In this document: one piece after another, positions 8,293 to 16,751 of the stretch
How positions within the stretch are numbered: the stretch's first letter is position 1
How the letters are laid out: each line of letters starts with the position of its first letter
Assembly: GCF_947495735.1 (NCBI RefSeq)
Contig: NZ_CANMAA010000017.1
Location: forward strand, 1 to 64,000
Source: an uncultured Pseudokineococcus sp.
GTDB lineage: Bacteria; Actinomycetota; Actinomycetes; Actinomycetales; Quadrisphaeraceae
Length of the DNA stretch: 64,000 nucleotides
Direction: 5' to 3'
Position numbers and translations under genes: made by a program
The notes under the pieces: model-generated
Told to the model about the DNA's origin: nothing
The model's database searches: none
What the model saw: the letters and a program-made list of their open reading frames with translations, nothing else

Positions 8293-9030
8293 TCAGTCCT
8301 CGGCGGGCATCAGCAGGGAGTCGATGAGGTAGACGGTGGCGTTGGCGGTCTGCACGCCGCCGCAGATGACCGAGGCGGGGGCGTCGGAGTCGGTGTTGAC
8401 GGTGATCTCGTCGCCGGAGCCGGACACGGTGAGGTCACCGCCCTGCAGGGTCGCGTAGTCGCCCTCGGGGGCGGTGGGGTCCACGGGCTCGGTGACGACG
8501 TGGTAGGTCAGGATGCTCGTGAGCGTCTCGGCGCCCTCGGGGCTGGCCAGGGTGTCCAGGGTGGCCTGGTCGAGGGCGGCGAAGGCCTCGTCGACGGGGG
8601 CGAAGACGGTGATGTCCTGGGCGCCGTTGAGGTCGTCGACGAGGTTGACGTCGGGGTTGACCCCGCCGGAGACGGCGGCGGTGAGCTGGGTGAGCAGCGG
8701 GTTGTTGCTGGCCGCGGTGGCGACGGGGTCCTGGGCCATGCCCGAGACCGAGCCGGCGCCGTCGGGGACCTGCTCGGCGTAGCCCTCGCAGCCGGGCCCG
8801 ACGAGGTTGGCGGCCGGGTCCATCATGGCGCCGTCGGCGCTCTCGCTGGGCGTGGCCATGTCCTCGTCCATGCCCTCGGTCTGCGAGGGGGTCTGCATCG
8901 GCGTGCTCATCGAGGAGTCCGGGGCCTGCTCGGCGGCGCCGCCGGCGGGCTCGTCGCCGCCACCGCAGGCGGACAGGGACAGGGCGAAGGCCGCGGCGCC
9001 GGCCGTGACGAGGATCCTGCTGCGCTTCAT
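8293..9030 (-). CDS. Fasciclin-domain lipoprotein (MPT70/MPT83-like)
   Basis: A 245-residue secreted protein. A signal peptide ends in the lipobox LSAC, followed by a Met/Ser/Gln-rich linker (residues about 25-70). One fasciclin (FAS1) domain runs to the end, with blocks [21 protein letters not shown] and [12 protein letters not shown]. It resembles mycobacterial MPT70/MPT83 surface antigens, which are adhesion-like and controlled by SigK. Here a membrane molybdopterin oxidoreductase lies upstream on the same strand, a pairing also seen near SigK regions, but no sigK or rskA is visible. ATG 9030 has GGAG upstream. Confidence 0.88.
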   Translation of the reverse strand: MKRSRILVTAGAAAFALSLSACGGGDEPAGGAAEQAPDSSMSTPMQTPSQTEGMDEDMATPSESADGAMMDPAANLVGPGCEGYAEQVPDGAGSVSGMAQDPVATAASNNPLLTQLTAAVSGGVNPDVNLVDDLNGAQDITVFAPVDEAFAALDQATLDTLASPEGAETLTSILTYHVVTEPVDPTAPEGDYATLQGGDLTVSGSGDEITVNTDSDAPASVICGGVQTANATVYLIDSLLMPAED

Positions 9031-9359
9031 GGGGGACTCCTCCAGGAGCAGTGCGGTCGGGACCGGGACCGGGGCCGGTCCTCGTCGTGTGCTTGTTCGG
9101 GTCGTGCTGTCGGGCGTGATTCGGCCCGCGGAGTCGTCGTGGATTGCTCTCCGGCGCAGATGCACCCGTCTGCGGGTGGCCGGTGGCTCAGCAGACTGTG
9201 GGACACGACGGCCGGAACGGCGCACCCGGGCAGCGCTGGGCTGGGCCGGACGGGTGAGGCAGGCAGCAGCGCCCAGAGCCTCAGCGCCCCAGCGCCCTAG
9301 AGGTCCAGCGCATCGGGGTTCTGGCGCCCCGCAGGACTGGAGGACCTGGGAGGGGCGGC
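9031..9359. other. Gap between fasciclin and molybdoenzyme genes
   Basis: About 330 bp with no supported gene. It probably holds the promoter of the fasciclin gene. Several GC-rich imperfect repeats of CAGCGCCC/GGGCGCTG type lie at 9230-9300, possibly a weak terminator for the molybdoenzyme gene. Confidence 0.4.
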
Positions 9360-10949
9360 TCAGGTGTCGGTGGTGCCGGTCACGGTGATGGAGTGCCAGC
9401 CCTCGGCGCCGTCGGGGATCGGGTCGACGCGCTCCTGCTGCTGGGTGATGCCGGTGGAGTCCGTGGCCCGCACCGCCAGGGTGTGGTTGCCCTCGGTCAG
9501 CTCGTAGTCCAAGCGCCACTGGACCCAGGTCTGGTCGTTGTAGGCGGCGGCGAGGTCGGCCTCCTGCCATTCGCCGTCGTCCAGGCGCACCTCGACGCGG
9601 GCGACGCCGCGGGTCTGGGCCCAGGCGGTGCCGGCGGCGACGGCAGGCCCGACGGGCTGGCGCGCCAGCGGTGTGGGCACCTCGATGCGGCTGGCCGTCT
9701 TGATGGGGGCCCGCTCGGCCCAGTTCCGGTCGGTCCAGTACGCGGTCTTGGCGGCGTAGGTCGTGACCTCCAGGTCGACGACCCACTTGGTCGCCGAGAC
9801 GAACCCGTAGAGGCCGGGGACGACCATCCGCACGGGGAAGCCGTGCTCGGTGGGCAGCGGCTCGCCGTTCATCTGGACGGCGAGGATGGCGTCGAGGCCG
9901 TCGTCGGTCAGGGCCTCCAGCGGGGTGGAGGCGGTCCACCCGTCGGCGCTGGTGGACAGGACCATGTCGGCGCCGGCGGTGGGTCGGGCCCGGGCGAGCA
10001 GCTCACGGATGGGCAGGCCGACCCAGCGGGCGTTGCCGGCGAGGCGGCCGCCGACCTGGTTGGACACGCACGTCAGGGTCACCCACGTCTCGAGCAGCTC
10101 TCCGGAGGTCAGCTCGGCGAAGTCGATCTCGACCTCCTCCTCGACCATCCCGTGCACCCGCAGCGTCCAGGTGGCGGGGTCGACCTGCGGGACGGTCAGG
10201 GCGGTGTCGATCCGGTAGAAGTCGGCGTTGGGCGTCTGCCACGGGACGGCGCCCTCGACGCCGGTGCTGACCGCGTCGGGCACGGGATCCGCGGTCGTGG
10301 CCGGCGCAGGGATGCGCAGCGCTGAGCGTGCCGAGGAGACCCCGCGGCTGGCGGCCTCCAGCGCCCGCCCGCCGGCGAAGGACAGGGCAGCCAGGGCGCC
10401 GGTGACGCCCGCAGCGGTCAGGAAGGACCGTCGCGACGGCGCCTGCTCCCCGCCCTCTGGGGCGGGCGGGGTGAGCCGGGCGAGCAGCAGGTGCAGGGCG
10501 AGCAGGCCGGCGACCGCCCCGACCAGGCTCGGCAGCGGGGCCAGCGCGGTGGCCGTCGGGCGGGTGGCGGCGGCGACCGCGCCGACGACGCCCAGGGCGA
10601 TGACGACCGCGTCCCCCAGCACGCGCCGGGAGCGCCCCAGAACCCCGGCGACGGCCGCGAGCACGGCCAGCACGAGGCCGGTGCCGACCAGCAGCGCCGT
10701 CTTGTCGTTCGTGCCGAACGTGTCGATGGCGAAGTCCTTCAGCCACGCCGGGGTGAGGTCGACGAAGGCGTCACCGACGGCGATGACCGGGGCCGCCGAC
10801 GGCGCCAGGAGGGCGGCGACGACCTGCGCCACGCCCAGGGTCAGCGCGGCGGCCAGGACACCCGCGAGCCCGGCCAGGGCGATGTCGCCGCGGGACCTGC
10901 GGGAACCGGGCGGGCGGGCGCCGGGCCGGGCTGACGTGGCGGTGCTCAC
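9360..10949 (-). CDS. Membrane-anchored molybdopterin-dependent oxidoreductase (sulfite oxidase family)
   Basis: About 529 residues. The first 150 form hydrophobic segments; an Arg-rich linker then leads to an oxidoreductase molybdopterin-binding domain. The block [12 protein letters not shown] carries the Cys expected to ligate molybdenum, and the C-terminal third ([14 protein letters not shown] to [12 protein letters not shown]) matches the Mo-co dimerisation domain of sulfite oxidases. The active domain is predicted to face outward. The substrate is unknown; the family includes sulfite oxidases and YedY-like reductases. GTG 10949 is chosen as start because GAAGAGAG precedes it and the protein then begins just before the Arg-rich N-terminus. 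It is upstream of and parallel to the fasciclin gene. Confidence 0.85.
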   Translation of the reverse strand: MSTATSARPGARPPGSRRSRGDIALAGLAGVLAAALTLGVAQVVAALLAPSAAPVIAVGDAFVDLTPAWLKDFAIDTFGTNDKTALLVGTGLVLAVLAAVAGVLGRSRRVLGDAVVIALGVVGAVAAATRPTATALAPLPSLVGAVAGLLALHLLLARLTPPAPEGGEQAPSRRSFLTAAGVTGALAALSFAGGRALEAASRGVSSARSALRIPAPATTADPVPDAVSTGVEGAVPWQTPNADFYRIDTALTVPQVDPATWTLRVHGMVEEEVEIDFAELTSGELLETWVTLTCVSNQVGGRLAGNARWVGLPIRELLARARPTAGADMVLSTSADGWTASTPLEALTDDGLDAILAVQMNGEPLPTEHGFPVRMVVPGLYGFVSATKWVVDLEVTTYAAKTAYWTDRNWAERAPIKTASRIEVPTPLARQPVGPAVAAGTAWAQTRGVARVEVRLDDGEWQEADLAAAYNDQTWVQWRLDYELTEGNHTLAVRATDSTGITQQQERVDPIPDGAEGWHSITVTGTTDT

Positions 10950-11194
10950 CTCTCTTCTTCGGTACCCGCCGCGCCCCAGATGTGGGGTCCGACGCCGCAC
11001 GACCCGGACGGGCGTAACAGGGGTGTCCGCTCACGCCCGTTGGCTGTTGCGGTCAGCCGGGCGACGGACCCACCCACGCCTTGCCTGGCACCGAACCTCG
11101 AGTGCAGGACCACACCGGCAGCCCACCTCGACAGGGCAGACTGCGCCGAAATCGAGACGACCGGCCCGGCGCCGAGGAACCATGAGAGGACCCC

Positions 11195-12088
11195 ATGACC
11201 GGCACCCGCACGTCTGGCTTTGCTGCTACCGGCGCACGACGTGCCGGGGTGGCCACCGTCGTCTCGGTCGCCTGCGTCGCCGCGGGCCTGGGGCTCGTCG
11301 GGTCTGCACTGGCCGACCAGACGAGCCCCCCCGGGGAGCCGCCGCGCACGTCCGCCGACATCGCGGCAGCCCCCTACGACGCCGGGAGCCAGGCGTCGCA
11401 GGACGGGACGGGCTCCTCGCCGGCGGGCGATGACGCGACGTCGCTGCCCACCCCGAGCGGCACCGAGGAGCCCGGTGACGAGCCGACCCGGGTGACGTCG
11501 GCGACCAAGGGCGACGTCCTGCCGACCGAGGCTTTGGCGCCTGAGGGCGACATCCCCGGTCTGGTGCGCATCCCCGCCCCGGAACCCTCACCGTCGCCGT
11601 CGGCCGAGGTCGAGCCGGAGGCCTCCGCCGTCGCCGAGCCCGTCCGCCTGCGGGTGCCGGCCATCGGCGTCGAGACCGACCTGCTGCACCTGGGCCTCAA
11701 CGAGGACGGCACCCTCGCCGTCCCGCCCCGCACCGGGCCGGACAACCTCAAGGCGTCCTGGTACGACGGCTCGCCCCGCGCCGGCGAGGTCGGCCCCACG
11801 GTGATCGCCGGGCACATCGACTCCAAGGAAGGCCCGTCGGTCTTCTACCGGCTGGGCGAGCTCGAGCCGGGCGACGAGGTCCTCGTCGACCGCGCCGACG
11901 GGTCGACGGCGACCTTCGTCGTCGACACCACCGAGCGCTACCCCAAGGACGAGTTCCCCACCCAGCGGGTCTACGGCGGCACCGACGACCCGCAGATCCG
12001 CCTCATCACCTGCGGCGGGGCCTTCGACCGCGAGGTGGGCCACTACCTGGACAACACGGTCGTCTATGGCCACCTCGTCGACGACTGA
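11195..12088 (+). CDS. Class F sortase
   Basis: A 297-residue exported transpeptidase. A hydrophobic N-terminal segment (VATVVSVACVAAGLGLVGSALA) anchors or exports it, then a Pro/Glu/Ser-rich linker to about residue 145, then the sortase fold. Catalytic elements are VIAGHID (His) and LITCGGAFD (Cys), followed by a YLDNTVVYG strand. The TCGG form and short length are typical of actinobacterial class F enzymes, whose substrates are mostly undefined. ATG 11195 is the only good start. It is divergent from the molybdoenzyme and convergent with copC. No LPxTG-type partner was noticed nearby. Confidence 0.9.
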   Translation: MTGTRTSGFAATGARRAGVATVVSVACVAAGLGLVGSALADQTSPPGEPPRTSADIAAAPYDAGSQASQDGTGSSPAGDDATSLPTPSGTEEPGDEPTRVTSATKGDVLPTEALAPEGDIPGLVRIPAPEPSPSPSAEVEPEASAVAEPVRLRVPAIGVETDLLHLGLNEDGTLAVPPRTGPDNLKASWYDGSPRAGEVGPTVIAGHIDSKEGPSVFYRLGELEPGDEVLVDRADGSTATFVVDTTERYPKDEFPTQRVYGGTDDPQIRLITCGGAFDREVGHYLDNTVVYGHLVDD

Positions 12089-12240
12089 GGTCCGCTCAGA
12101 GTCCTCGTCCTACGTGCCGGCGACCCCTCGCCAGTCAGGTCCCACGCCCCCTTCGCCGTCGCTTGGACCGGCAGGTCGGGTCCGCACCGCGTCATCTCGG
12201 GGCCACACGGGGCCCACGGCTGCACCCAGCGCAGCGTGAG

Positions 12241-12924
12241 TCAGCGCGACGCGTCCGAGGTGCCCTGCCGACGGACAGCCACGACGGCAGCCGCGCCACC
12301 GATGGCCAGGACAGCGAGGGCGATCAGGACGGGCGTCAAGGACAGCTCCTCGTCGCTGGCCGCGGTGGCTGCTGACGCCGGGGCTTCGCTGGAGGGGGTG
12401 GGCGCCGGGCCGGTCGTGGGCGGTCCCGAGGGCGCCGTCGGCGCAGGGGCGGTGCTCGGCTGCGCCGGGGTGCTCGGGGGTGTGGGGGTGGCCGGGGGTG
12501 TCGGGGTGGCCGCCGGGAGGGTGAAGGTGACCTGACCGCTGATGGGGTGGCCGTCGGAGGAGGTCACCCGGTAGGCGATCGTGTAGTCCCCGCCTTGGAG
12601 GTCGTTCGGGAGGGCGGTGGTGACGTCGGCGCCCTGGACGGTGCTGGCCGGGACCGCGACGGCTTGCCTGGTGTCGTCCTGGACCTCGACGACGGTGCCG
12701 ACCTCTTCGACGTCGGCGGAGAAGGTCAGCACGGCCTGGGTGGGCGCCTGGTCCAGGACGGCGCCCTCGGCGGGGTCTGAGCTCAGGAGACGGTCGTGGG
12801 CGTACGCGGCGGGTGCACCGGCGATCAGTGCGGCGACGGCGCCGGCCACGATGCCGCCGGCTGCTACGCCGGCGCGGCGGCGACGCCTGGCGGGCGACTG
12901 GGTGGCGTGGTGGGGGGCTTTCAC
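12241..12924 (-). CDS. copC: CopC-domain copper-binding protein
   Basis: A 227-residue protein: signal peptide (GAVAALIAGAPAAYA), mature N-terminus AHDRLLSSDPAEGA, a CopC beta-barrel of about 95 residues ending SSDGHPISGQVTFTLP, a Pro/Thr-rich stalk, and a C-terminal transmembrane helix with RRQ tail. The near-N-terminal His and the Asp/His of SDGH are Cu(II) ligands in CopC. GTG 12924 follows AAGGAGA. Membrane-tethered CopC is usual in Actinobacteria and partners CopD for periplasmic copper handling. Here a CtaG-like gene lies immediately upstream on the same strand and a CopD-CtaG fusion lies 4 kb to the right. Confidence 0.88.
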   Translation of the reverse strand: MKAPHHATQSPARRRRRAGVAAGGIVAGAVAALIAGAPAAYAHDRLLSSDPAEGAVLDQAPTQAVLTFSADVEEVGTVVEVQDDTRQAVAVPASTVQGADVTTALPNDLQGGDYTIAYRVTSSDGHPISGQVTFTLPAATPTPPATPTPPSTPAQPSTAPAPTAPSGPPTTGPAPTPSSEAPASAATAASDEELSLTPVLIALAVLAIGGAAAVVAVRRQGTSDASR

Positions 12925-12997
12925 GTCTTCTCCTTGCACTGGGGGGTCGATCTCGCTTGGCCCTGCGGGGTGGGTGGGCGACAGGGGGCGTGGTGGG

Positions 12998-13948
12998 TCA
13001 GTGCCCACGGTGCTGGAGCTGGTGGAGGTAGGCGTTGTAGGCGTCCAGGTCGGCGTCGCCGTGCTGGTCGACGTGGCGGTCACGGGCGCGGGCGCCGCGG
13101 TCCTCCTCGCGGTGCCAGCGCACGAAGATGATCAGCAGCAGCAGCACGGAGGGGATCTCGCCGTAGGACCAGGCCAGGGCACCGGCCAGCTCCTGGTCGG
13201 CGATGACGTCGACGTCCCAGCCCGGTGGTGGGGCGGCGAAGACGGTGACCAGGGGCGTGACCGAGAGCATCACGATGACGCCGAAGAAGGCGTGCAGGGG
13301 CATCTCGAGGAACATGTCGGCGGCTCGCCCGAGGTGGTTCTGGCGCACCGGCAGCGGGTCACGGGACAGGACCGCGGCGGTGAACAGCACCCCCGCTGCG
13401 AGGAAGGCGACCTCCAGGGTGGTGTGCCCGATCCAGGTGGACAGCACCGTGCTGGCCAGGTCGGTCAGGTACAGGCCGTAGAAGCAGACCAGGAACAGGG
13501 GCACCATGAACGCCGGGTGCAGCAGCACCCGTCCGCCGCGGGACCTCAGCCCCCAGTACGCGCCGCGCAGCACCAGGCGCCCGGCGCCGCGGTGCGGGGT
13601 CGCCCGCAGCAGGAGGGTCCCGGGGCGGCCGAGCACCAGCAGCGGCGGCACAGCCATCATCAGGGTCAGCTGCTGGAACATGAACGCCGAGAACAGGCGC
13701 AGCCCGTAGCCCTCGATGCCGAAGCCCATCACCACCACCAGGACCGCGCAGCCGGTCAGGAACGACAGCGTCGCCCACGGTGACCAGCGTCGCCCGGTGC
13801 TCCACATCCGCACCGCCCCGGCTAGGTAGGCCGCTGCCATCACTACCGCCAGCGCCGGCAGGACGGGCAGCGGCTGCAGGGTGGGGGCGAACAGCGTCGC
13901 CAGCGTCGGCGGCGCCGTCGGTACCCACACCGGCACCCAGGTGCCCAT
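12998..13948 (-). CDS. Cytochrome c oxidase assembly protein (caa3 CtaG family)
   Basis: A 316-residue polytopic protein with about seven transmembrane helices. It carries family signatures including QQLTLMMAVPPLLVLG, IGHTTLEVAFLAAG, EMPLHAFFGVIVM and SYGEIPSVLLLL. Conserved His and Met in these membrane blocks support copper delivery to haem-copper oxidases; direct evidence exists only for relatives. It ends in a His/Asp-rich tail. The start overlaps the stop of the upstream small membrane protein (ATGA), and copC follows 73 bp downstream, giving a three-gene copper-delivery operon. This is the first of three CtaG-type proteins in the window. Confidence 0.85.
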   Translation of the reverse strand: MGTWVPVWVPTAPPTLATLFAPTLQPLPVLPALAVVMAAAYLAGAVRMWSTGRRWSPWATLSFLTGCAVLVVVMGFGIEGYGLRLFSAFMFQQLTLMMAVPPLLVLGRPGTLLLRATPHRGAGRLVLRGAYWGLRSRGGRVLLHPAFMVPLFLVCFYGLYLTDLASTVLSTWIGHTTLEVAFLAAGVLFTAAVLSRDPLPVRQNHLGRAADMFLEMPLHAFFGVIVMLSVTPLVTVFAAPPPGWDVDVIADQELAGALAWSYGEIPSVLLLLIIFVRWHREEDRGARARDRHVDQHGDADLDAYNAYLHQLQHRGH

Positions 13949-14292
13949 CAGCGGACCCCTCCGGTCCCGTCCGCACCCAGACCTGAACCCGGACCCGGAC
14001 CACTGAGGTCCTGCTCGCCTCGGGAGGGCTCGCGGTCTGGACCCGGCACATCGTCGTCCGAGGCCTCCGGCCCCGGCCCCGGCCCCGGCTCCGGCTCCGT
14101 CTCGGGCTCGGGCTCGGGCTCGGGCTCGGGGGCCCGGTGCTGGCCGGGGCCTGGGCGCTGAGTCTCTTGCGCATCGAGCTTGGCCAGGGCCTCGCGTTCT
14201 CGGCGGTCACCGTTCAGCATCGACCGGATCACCCACCAGAACAGCAACGCGACGAACAGGCTCGGGGCCAACGCGGCCAGGACTTCCAGCAT
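13948..14292 (-). CDS. Small one-helix membrane protein with Glu-Pro repeats
   Basis: A 114-residue protein I do not recognise. Residues about 4-24 form a transmembrane helix (VLAALAPSLFVALLFWWVIR). A short basic segment is followed by a repetitive Pro/Glu/Gly tail (PEPEPEPE, then PGPGPGP) that is surely disordered. It is the first gene of the ctaG-like/copC operon, overlapping the CtaG start by ATGA. The helix plus charged tail is reminiscent of small lysyl-tRNA-synthetase-neighbour or secretion-accessory proteins, but I would not assign a role. Confidence 0.65.
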   Translation of the reverse strand: MLEVLAALAPSLFVALLFWWVIRSMLNGDRREREALAKLDAQETQRPGPGQHRAPEPEPEPEPETEPEPGPGPGPEASDDDVPGPDREPSRGEQDLSGPGPGSGLGADGTGGVR

Positions 14293-14522
14293 GCCATCCC
14301 TCGATGTCGACTCGTTGACGGGTCAGGCTCTATCGACAGCCCAACCGGGTCAGGATGCTCATTGAGGGTCAGCTGCAGCAGGCCCGCCGCCATCGGGAGG
14401 CAGTCTGGGTCGACCTGCGGGGTTGCCTCAGCACAGGCCAACCTTGCGTGGTCGCACCCGCTGGGCTGCCAAGGCCCCCCGCGGCCAGCCGCGCGCTGCG
14501 AAGCTCTAGCCAGCCACAGCGC

Positions 14523-15992
14523 TCAGATCCAGCCCATGGGGTCGACGGCCTCGCCGTTGACGCGGACCTCGAAGTGCAGGTGGCAGCCGGTCACGGCGCC
14601 GGTCTCGCCCTCGTAGCCGAGGATCTCCCCGCGGGTGACCGACCCGGAGGTCTTGGTGAACCCGCTCATGTGGGGGTAGGCCGTCGCGACGGACTCGCCG
14701 TTGATCAGGCCGTGGTTGACCACGGTGATGTTGCCGTAGCTGCCGTTGTAGCCGGCCGAGACGATCTCGCCGTCCTCGGCGGCGCGGATGGGGGTGCCGC
14801 ACCCGGAGGCCAGGTCCACGCCCGAGTGCATGCGCATGTACCCGCGGATCGGGTGCATCCGCATCCCGTACGGAGAGCTCACCCGCCCCTCGGGGCGCCG
14901 CAGGGTGGTGCCGCTGTCCCGCCCGGAGGAACGGTTGACCGCCGACGGCGCCCGAGAGGACCCGCCCTGCTGAGCCGAAGCACCTGACTGGGCCGGCGCG
15001 CTCGACTGCGCGGCGGCCTCGGCGGCCTCGGCGGCCTGCGCGGCGGCTCGGGCCTGGTCGGCCTCGGCGATCGCGCGCAGCTGGTCCCCGAGGTCGTCGG
15101 ACTCGGCCTGCAGCTGGTCCAGGCGGGCCTGCTCCTCGGCCTGGCGGCTCTCGATGGTGGCGACCGCGGCCTGCTGGCGGCTCATGAGCGCCTCGATCTC
15201 GGCCTGGCGGGCCTGAGCGTCGGCGGCGGCCTGTTCGGCGATGTCGAGCTGGGCGCGGGCCTGGGCCTCCAGGTCGGCGACCTGCTCGCTGACTGCGCCC
15301 AGGCGCGAGGTCGCGCTGGAGCGCACGGCCCGGTCGGACTCGGCGCTGGCCAGCAGGTCGCCCTCGGCGGCCGAGACCCCCGAGATCGCGGCCGTCTTGG
15401 AGGCGAAGTCGGCGCTGTCCTCGGAGCCCATCGCCATCGACAGGGTCTTGGGTGTGCCACTGCTGCGGTAGGACTCCGCGGCCAGGCGCCCGATCGCGGC
15501 GCTCGAGTCGCTCATCGACTCCTCGCTGTCGGCCACGCTCGCCGCGGCCGCCTCCTGCGCGGTGCGCGAGGCGCTCAGCCGGTTGGCGAGGTCATCAGCC
15601 GCGGCCTGGGCCTTGGCCTGGACCTGGGCGGCCAGGTCGGCGGCCTGCTGGGCACCGGGCAGCTGCTCCTGCACGGCGGCGTACTCGGCGTAGGCCGAGG
15701 TCAGCTCCTGCGAGGTCCCCACGAGGTCGTCCTGCAGGGCGTCCAGGGCCGTGTCCACGGCCTCCTTCTGCGCCTGCGGCGCTTGACCCGCAGCGTCCGG
15801 GGCTGCGGCCACCGGCGGGGCGCCGGTGGCCAGGGACACCACGACAGCGGCGCTGACCACGGCCAGCGACCGGCGGGCCCGCGCCCGGGTGCACGGACGA
15901 GGGCCGCCGGCGGGGCGGGGAGCACCAGATCCCGTGGTAGCAGCGCCCGTCGTGGCGGAACGGCGGGTGGCGGGGCGAAAGGTGGAGCTCAC
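14523..15992 (-). CDS. M23-family peptidoglycan endopeptidase with coiled coil
   Basis: About 489 residues. An N-terminal signal segment (SLAVVSAAVVVSLATGAPPVAA) precedes a long Ala/Gln/Glu-rich coiled coil (about residues 70-340), then an Ala/Ser linker, then a LytM/M23 domain. Zinc and catalytic motifs are MRMHSGVDLAS (HxxxD) and HLHFEVRVNG (HxH). The architecture matches actinobacterial RipA/EnvC-like cell-wall hydrolases or activators. GTG 15992 is preferred: longer starts add a Cys/Arg-rich stretch unlike any signal peptide. A transcribed leader of up to 300 bp may lie upstream. Confidence 0.85.
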   Translation of the reverse strand: MSSTFRPATRRSATTGAATTGSGAPRPAGGPRPCTRARARRSLAVVSAAVVVSLATGAPPVAAAPDAAGQAPQAQKEAVDTALDALQDDLVGTSQELTSAYAEYAAVQEQLPGAQQAADLAAQVQAKAQAAADDLANRLSASRTAQEAAAASVADSEESMSDSSAAIGRLAAESYRSSGTPKTLSMAMGSEDSADFASKTAAISGVSAAEGDLLASAESDRAVRSSATSRLGAVSEQVADLEAQARAQLDIAEQAAADAQARQAEIEALMSRQQAAVATIESRQAEEQARLDQLQAESDDLGDQLRAIAEADQARAAAQAAEAAEAAAQSSAPAQSGASAQQGGSSRAPSAVNRSSGRDSGTTLRRPEGRVSSPYGMRMHPIRGYMRMHSGVDLASGCGTPIRAAEDGEIVSAGYNGSYGNITVVNHGLINGESVATAYPHMSGFTKTSGSVTRGEILGYEGETGAVTGCHLHFEVRVNGEAVDPMGWI

Positions 15993-16349
15993 AGCTGGCT
16001 GGTCCTTGAGGGTGTGGGCGGGGCCGGTGCGGCCTTCGGGCTGGGCGTGCTCACCGCGGTGGTGCCTGCGGCGGTCGCTGCCGGCTCGCCAGGGCGGCGT
16101 CGATCCGGGCGCGGAGTCCCCCACACCGGCTGAACACAGGCATCGGCTTTCGGCCCGAGGACCTGCTCGTCGCTGGCACCGGCGTGGACGTTCTCGACAC
16201 GGCATCTCTCCTCGGTCGTAGGGCGGCTGCTGCGGGCACGGCCCGCTCCAGCACCGGCGACCGTGACCCCACTGTAACGAAGCAACTGACGTCGAGGTGT
16301 CAGCGCGGCCCCGAACCACGTCGTCGCTCCGCACGCACGCCCTCGCCGG
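15993..16349 (-). other. Upstream leader region of the M23 gene
   Basis: About 350 bp without a gene. Many actinobacterial cell-wall hydrolase genes carry a c-di-AMP (ydaO) riboswitch in such leaders. Here the minus strand holds short G-rich and self-complementary pieces (for example GTGTGGGGGACTCC near 16125), but I cannot fold a convincing ydaO core by eye. I record it only as a leader worth structural search. Confidence 0.25.
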
Positions 16350-16720
16350 TCATTGCCTGATCAGTTCGATGCACCCGCACGCCAGGTCCCTTGCCCGCCG
16401 CGACCAGCCCCTTAGGCCCTCAGCGGTGGCCGTCAACCTCGCCACCGTGGACCTGGCCACTGGGTGGCCACTGGGTGGCCGCGACGGGCCATCGGCGTGA
16501 GCCTTGCGGGACCCGTAGAACCGATAGTCGTCCTCGTGCCCGGCCTTGATCACCTCGGTGGTAGCCGTGTCCGTGACCGACCGGGCCGACGACGGCCTGG
16601 CCTTGGCGGCGTAGTAGGTGCTCGGGGCAACCTGCAGCACCGCGTGGACGCCGTCGCGGAGCTCCTCCCAACCTCGACCCCGAAGCGTTCCTTGTGGGCG
16701 TCGATGCAGTCGACGACTAC
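16350..16720 (-). pseudogene. IS3-family transposase (orfB) remnant
   Basis: Minus-strand frames read DAHKERFGVE, then after a shift ELRDGVHAVLQVAPSTYYAAKARP, then DYRFYGSRKA and GHPVARSTVARL. These are successive blocks of the IS3-family OrfB N-terminus (HTH_21 region). Frames are broken at least twice, and the DDE catalytic core is absent after about 110 codons. A short direct repeat (TGGCCACTGGG) sits at the internal break near 16450-16475. Dead element; its right edge abuts the -10 box of the following gene. Confidence 0.75.
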
Positions 16721-16739
16721 TTCAGTCGGCGGTCGCGCC

Positions 16740-16751
16740 TAGCCTCGGGGG
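16740..16751 (+). promoter_or_regulatory. Leaderless -10 box of the copD-ctaG fusion
   Basis: TAGCCT (16740-16745) fits TAnnnT and ends exactly 6 nt before ATG 16752, with no ribosome binding site. The upstream -35 region would lie in the IS3 remnant. Confidence 0.45.

Noticed and set aside
8293-9030. SigK/RskA regulation of the fasciclin gene
   Set aside because: The pairing with a molybdoenzyme recalls SigK regions, but no sigma or anti-sigma gene is present here.
7978-9300. 440-codon plus-strand frame across the fasciclin gene
   Set aside because: Gly/Val-rich mirror translation with no domain; the minus strand carries an unmistakable fasciclin lipoprotein.
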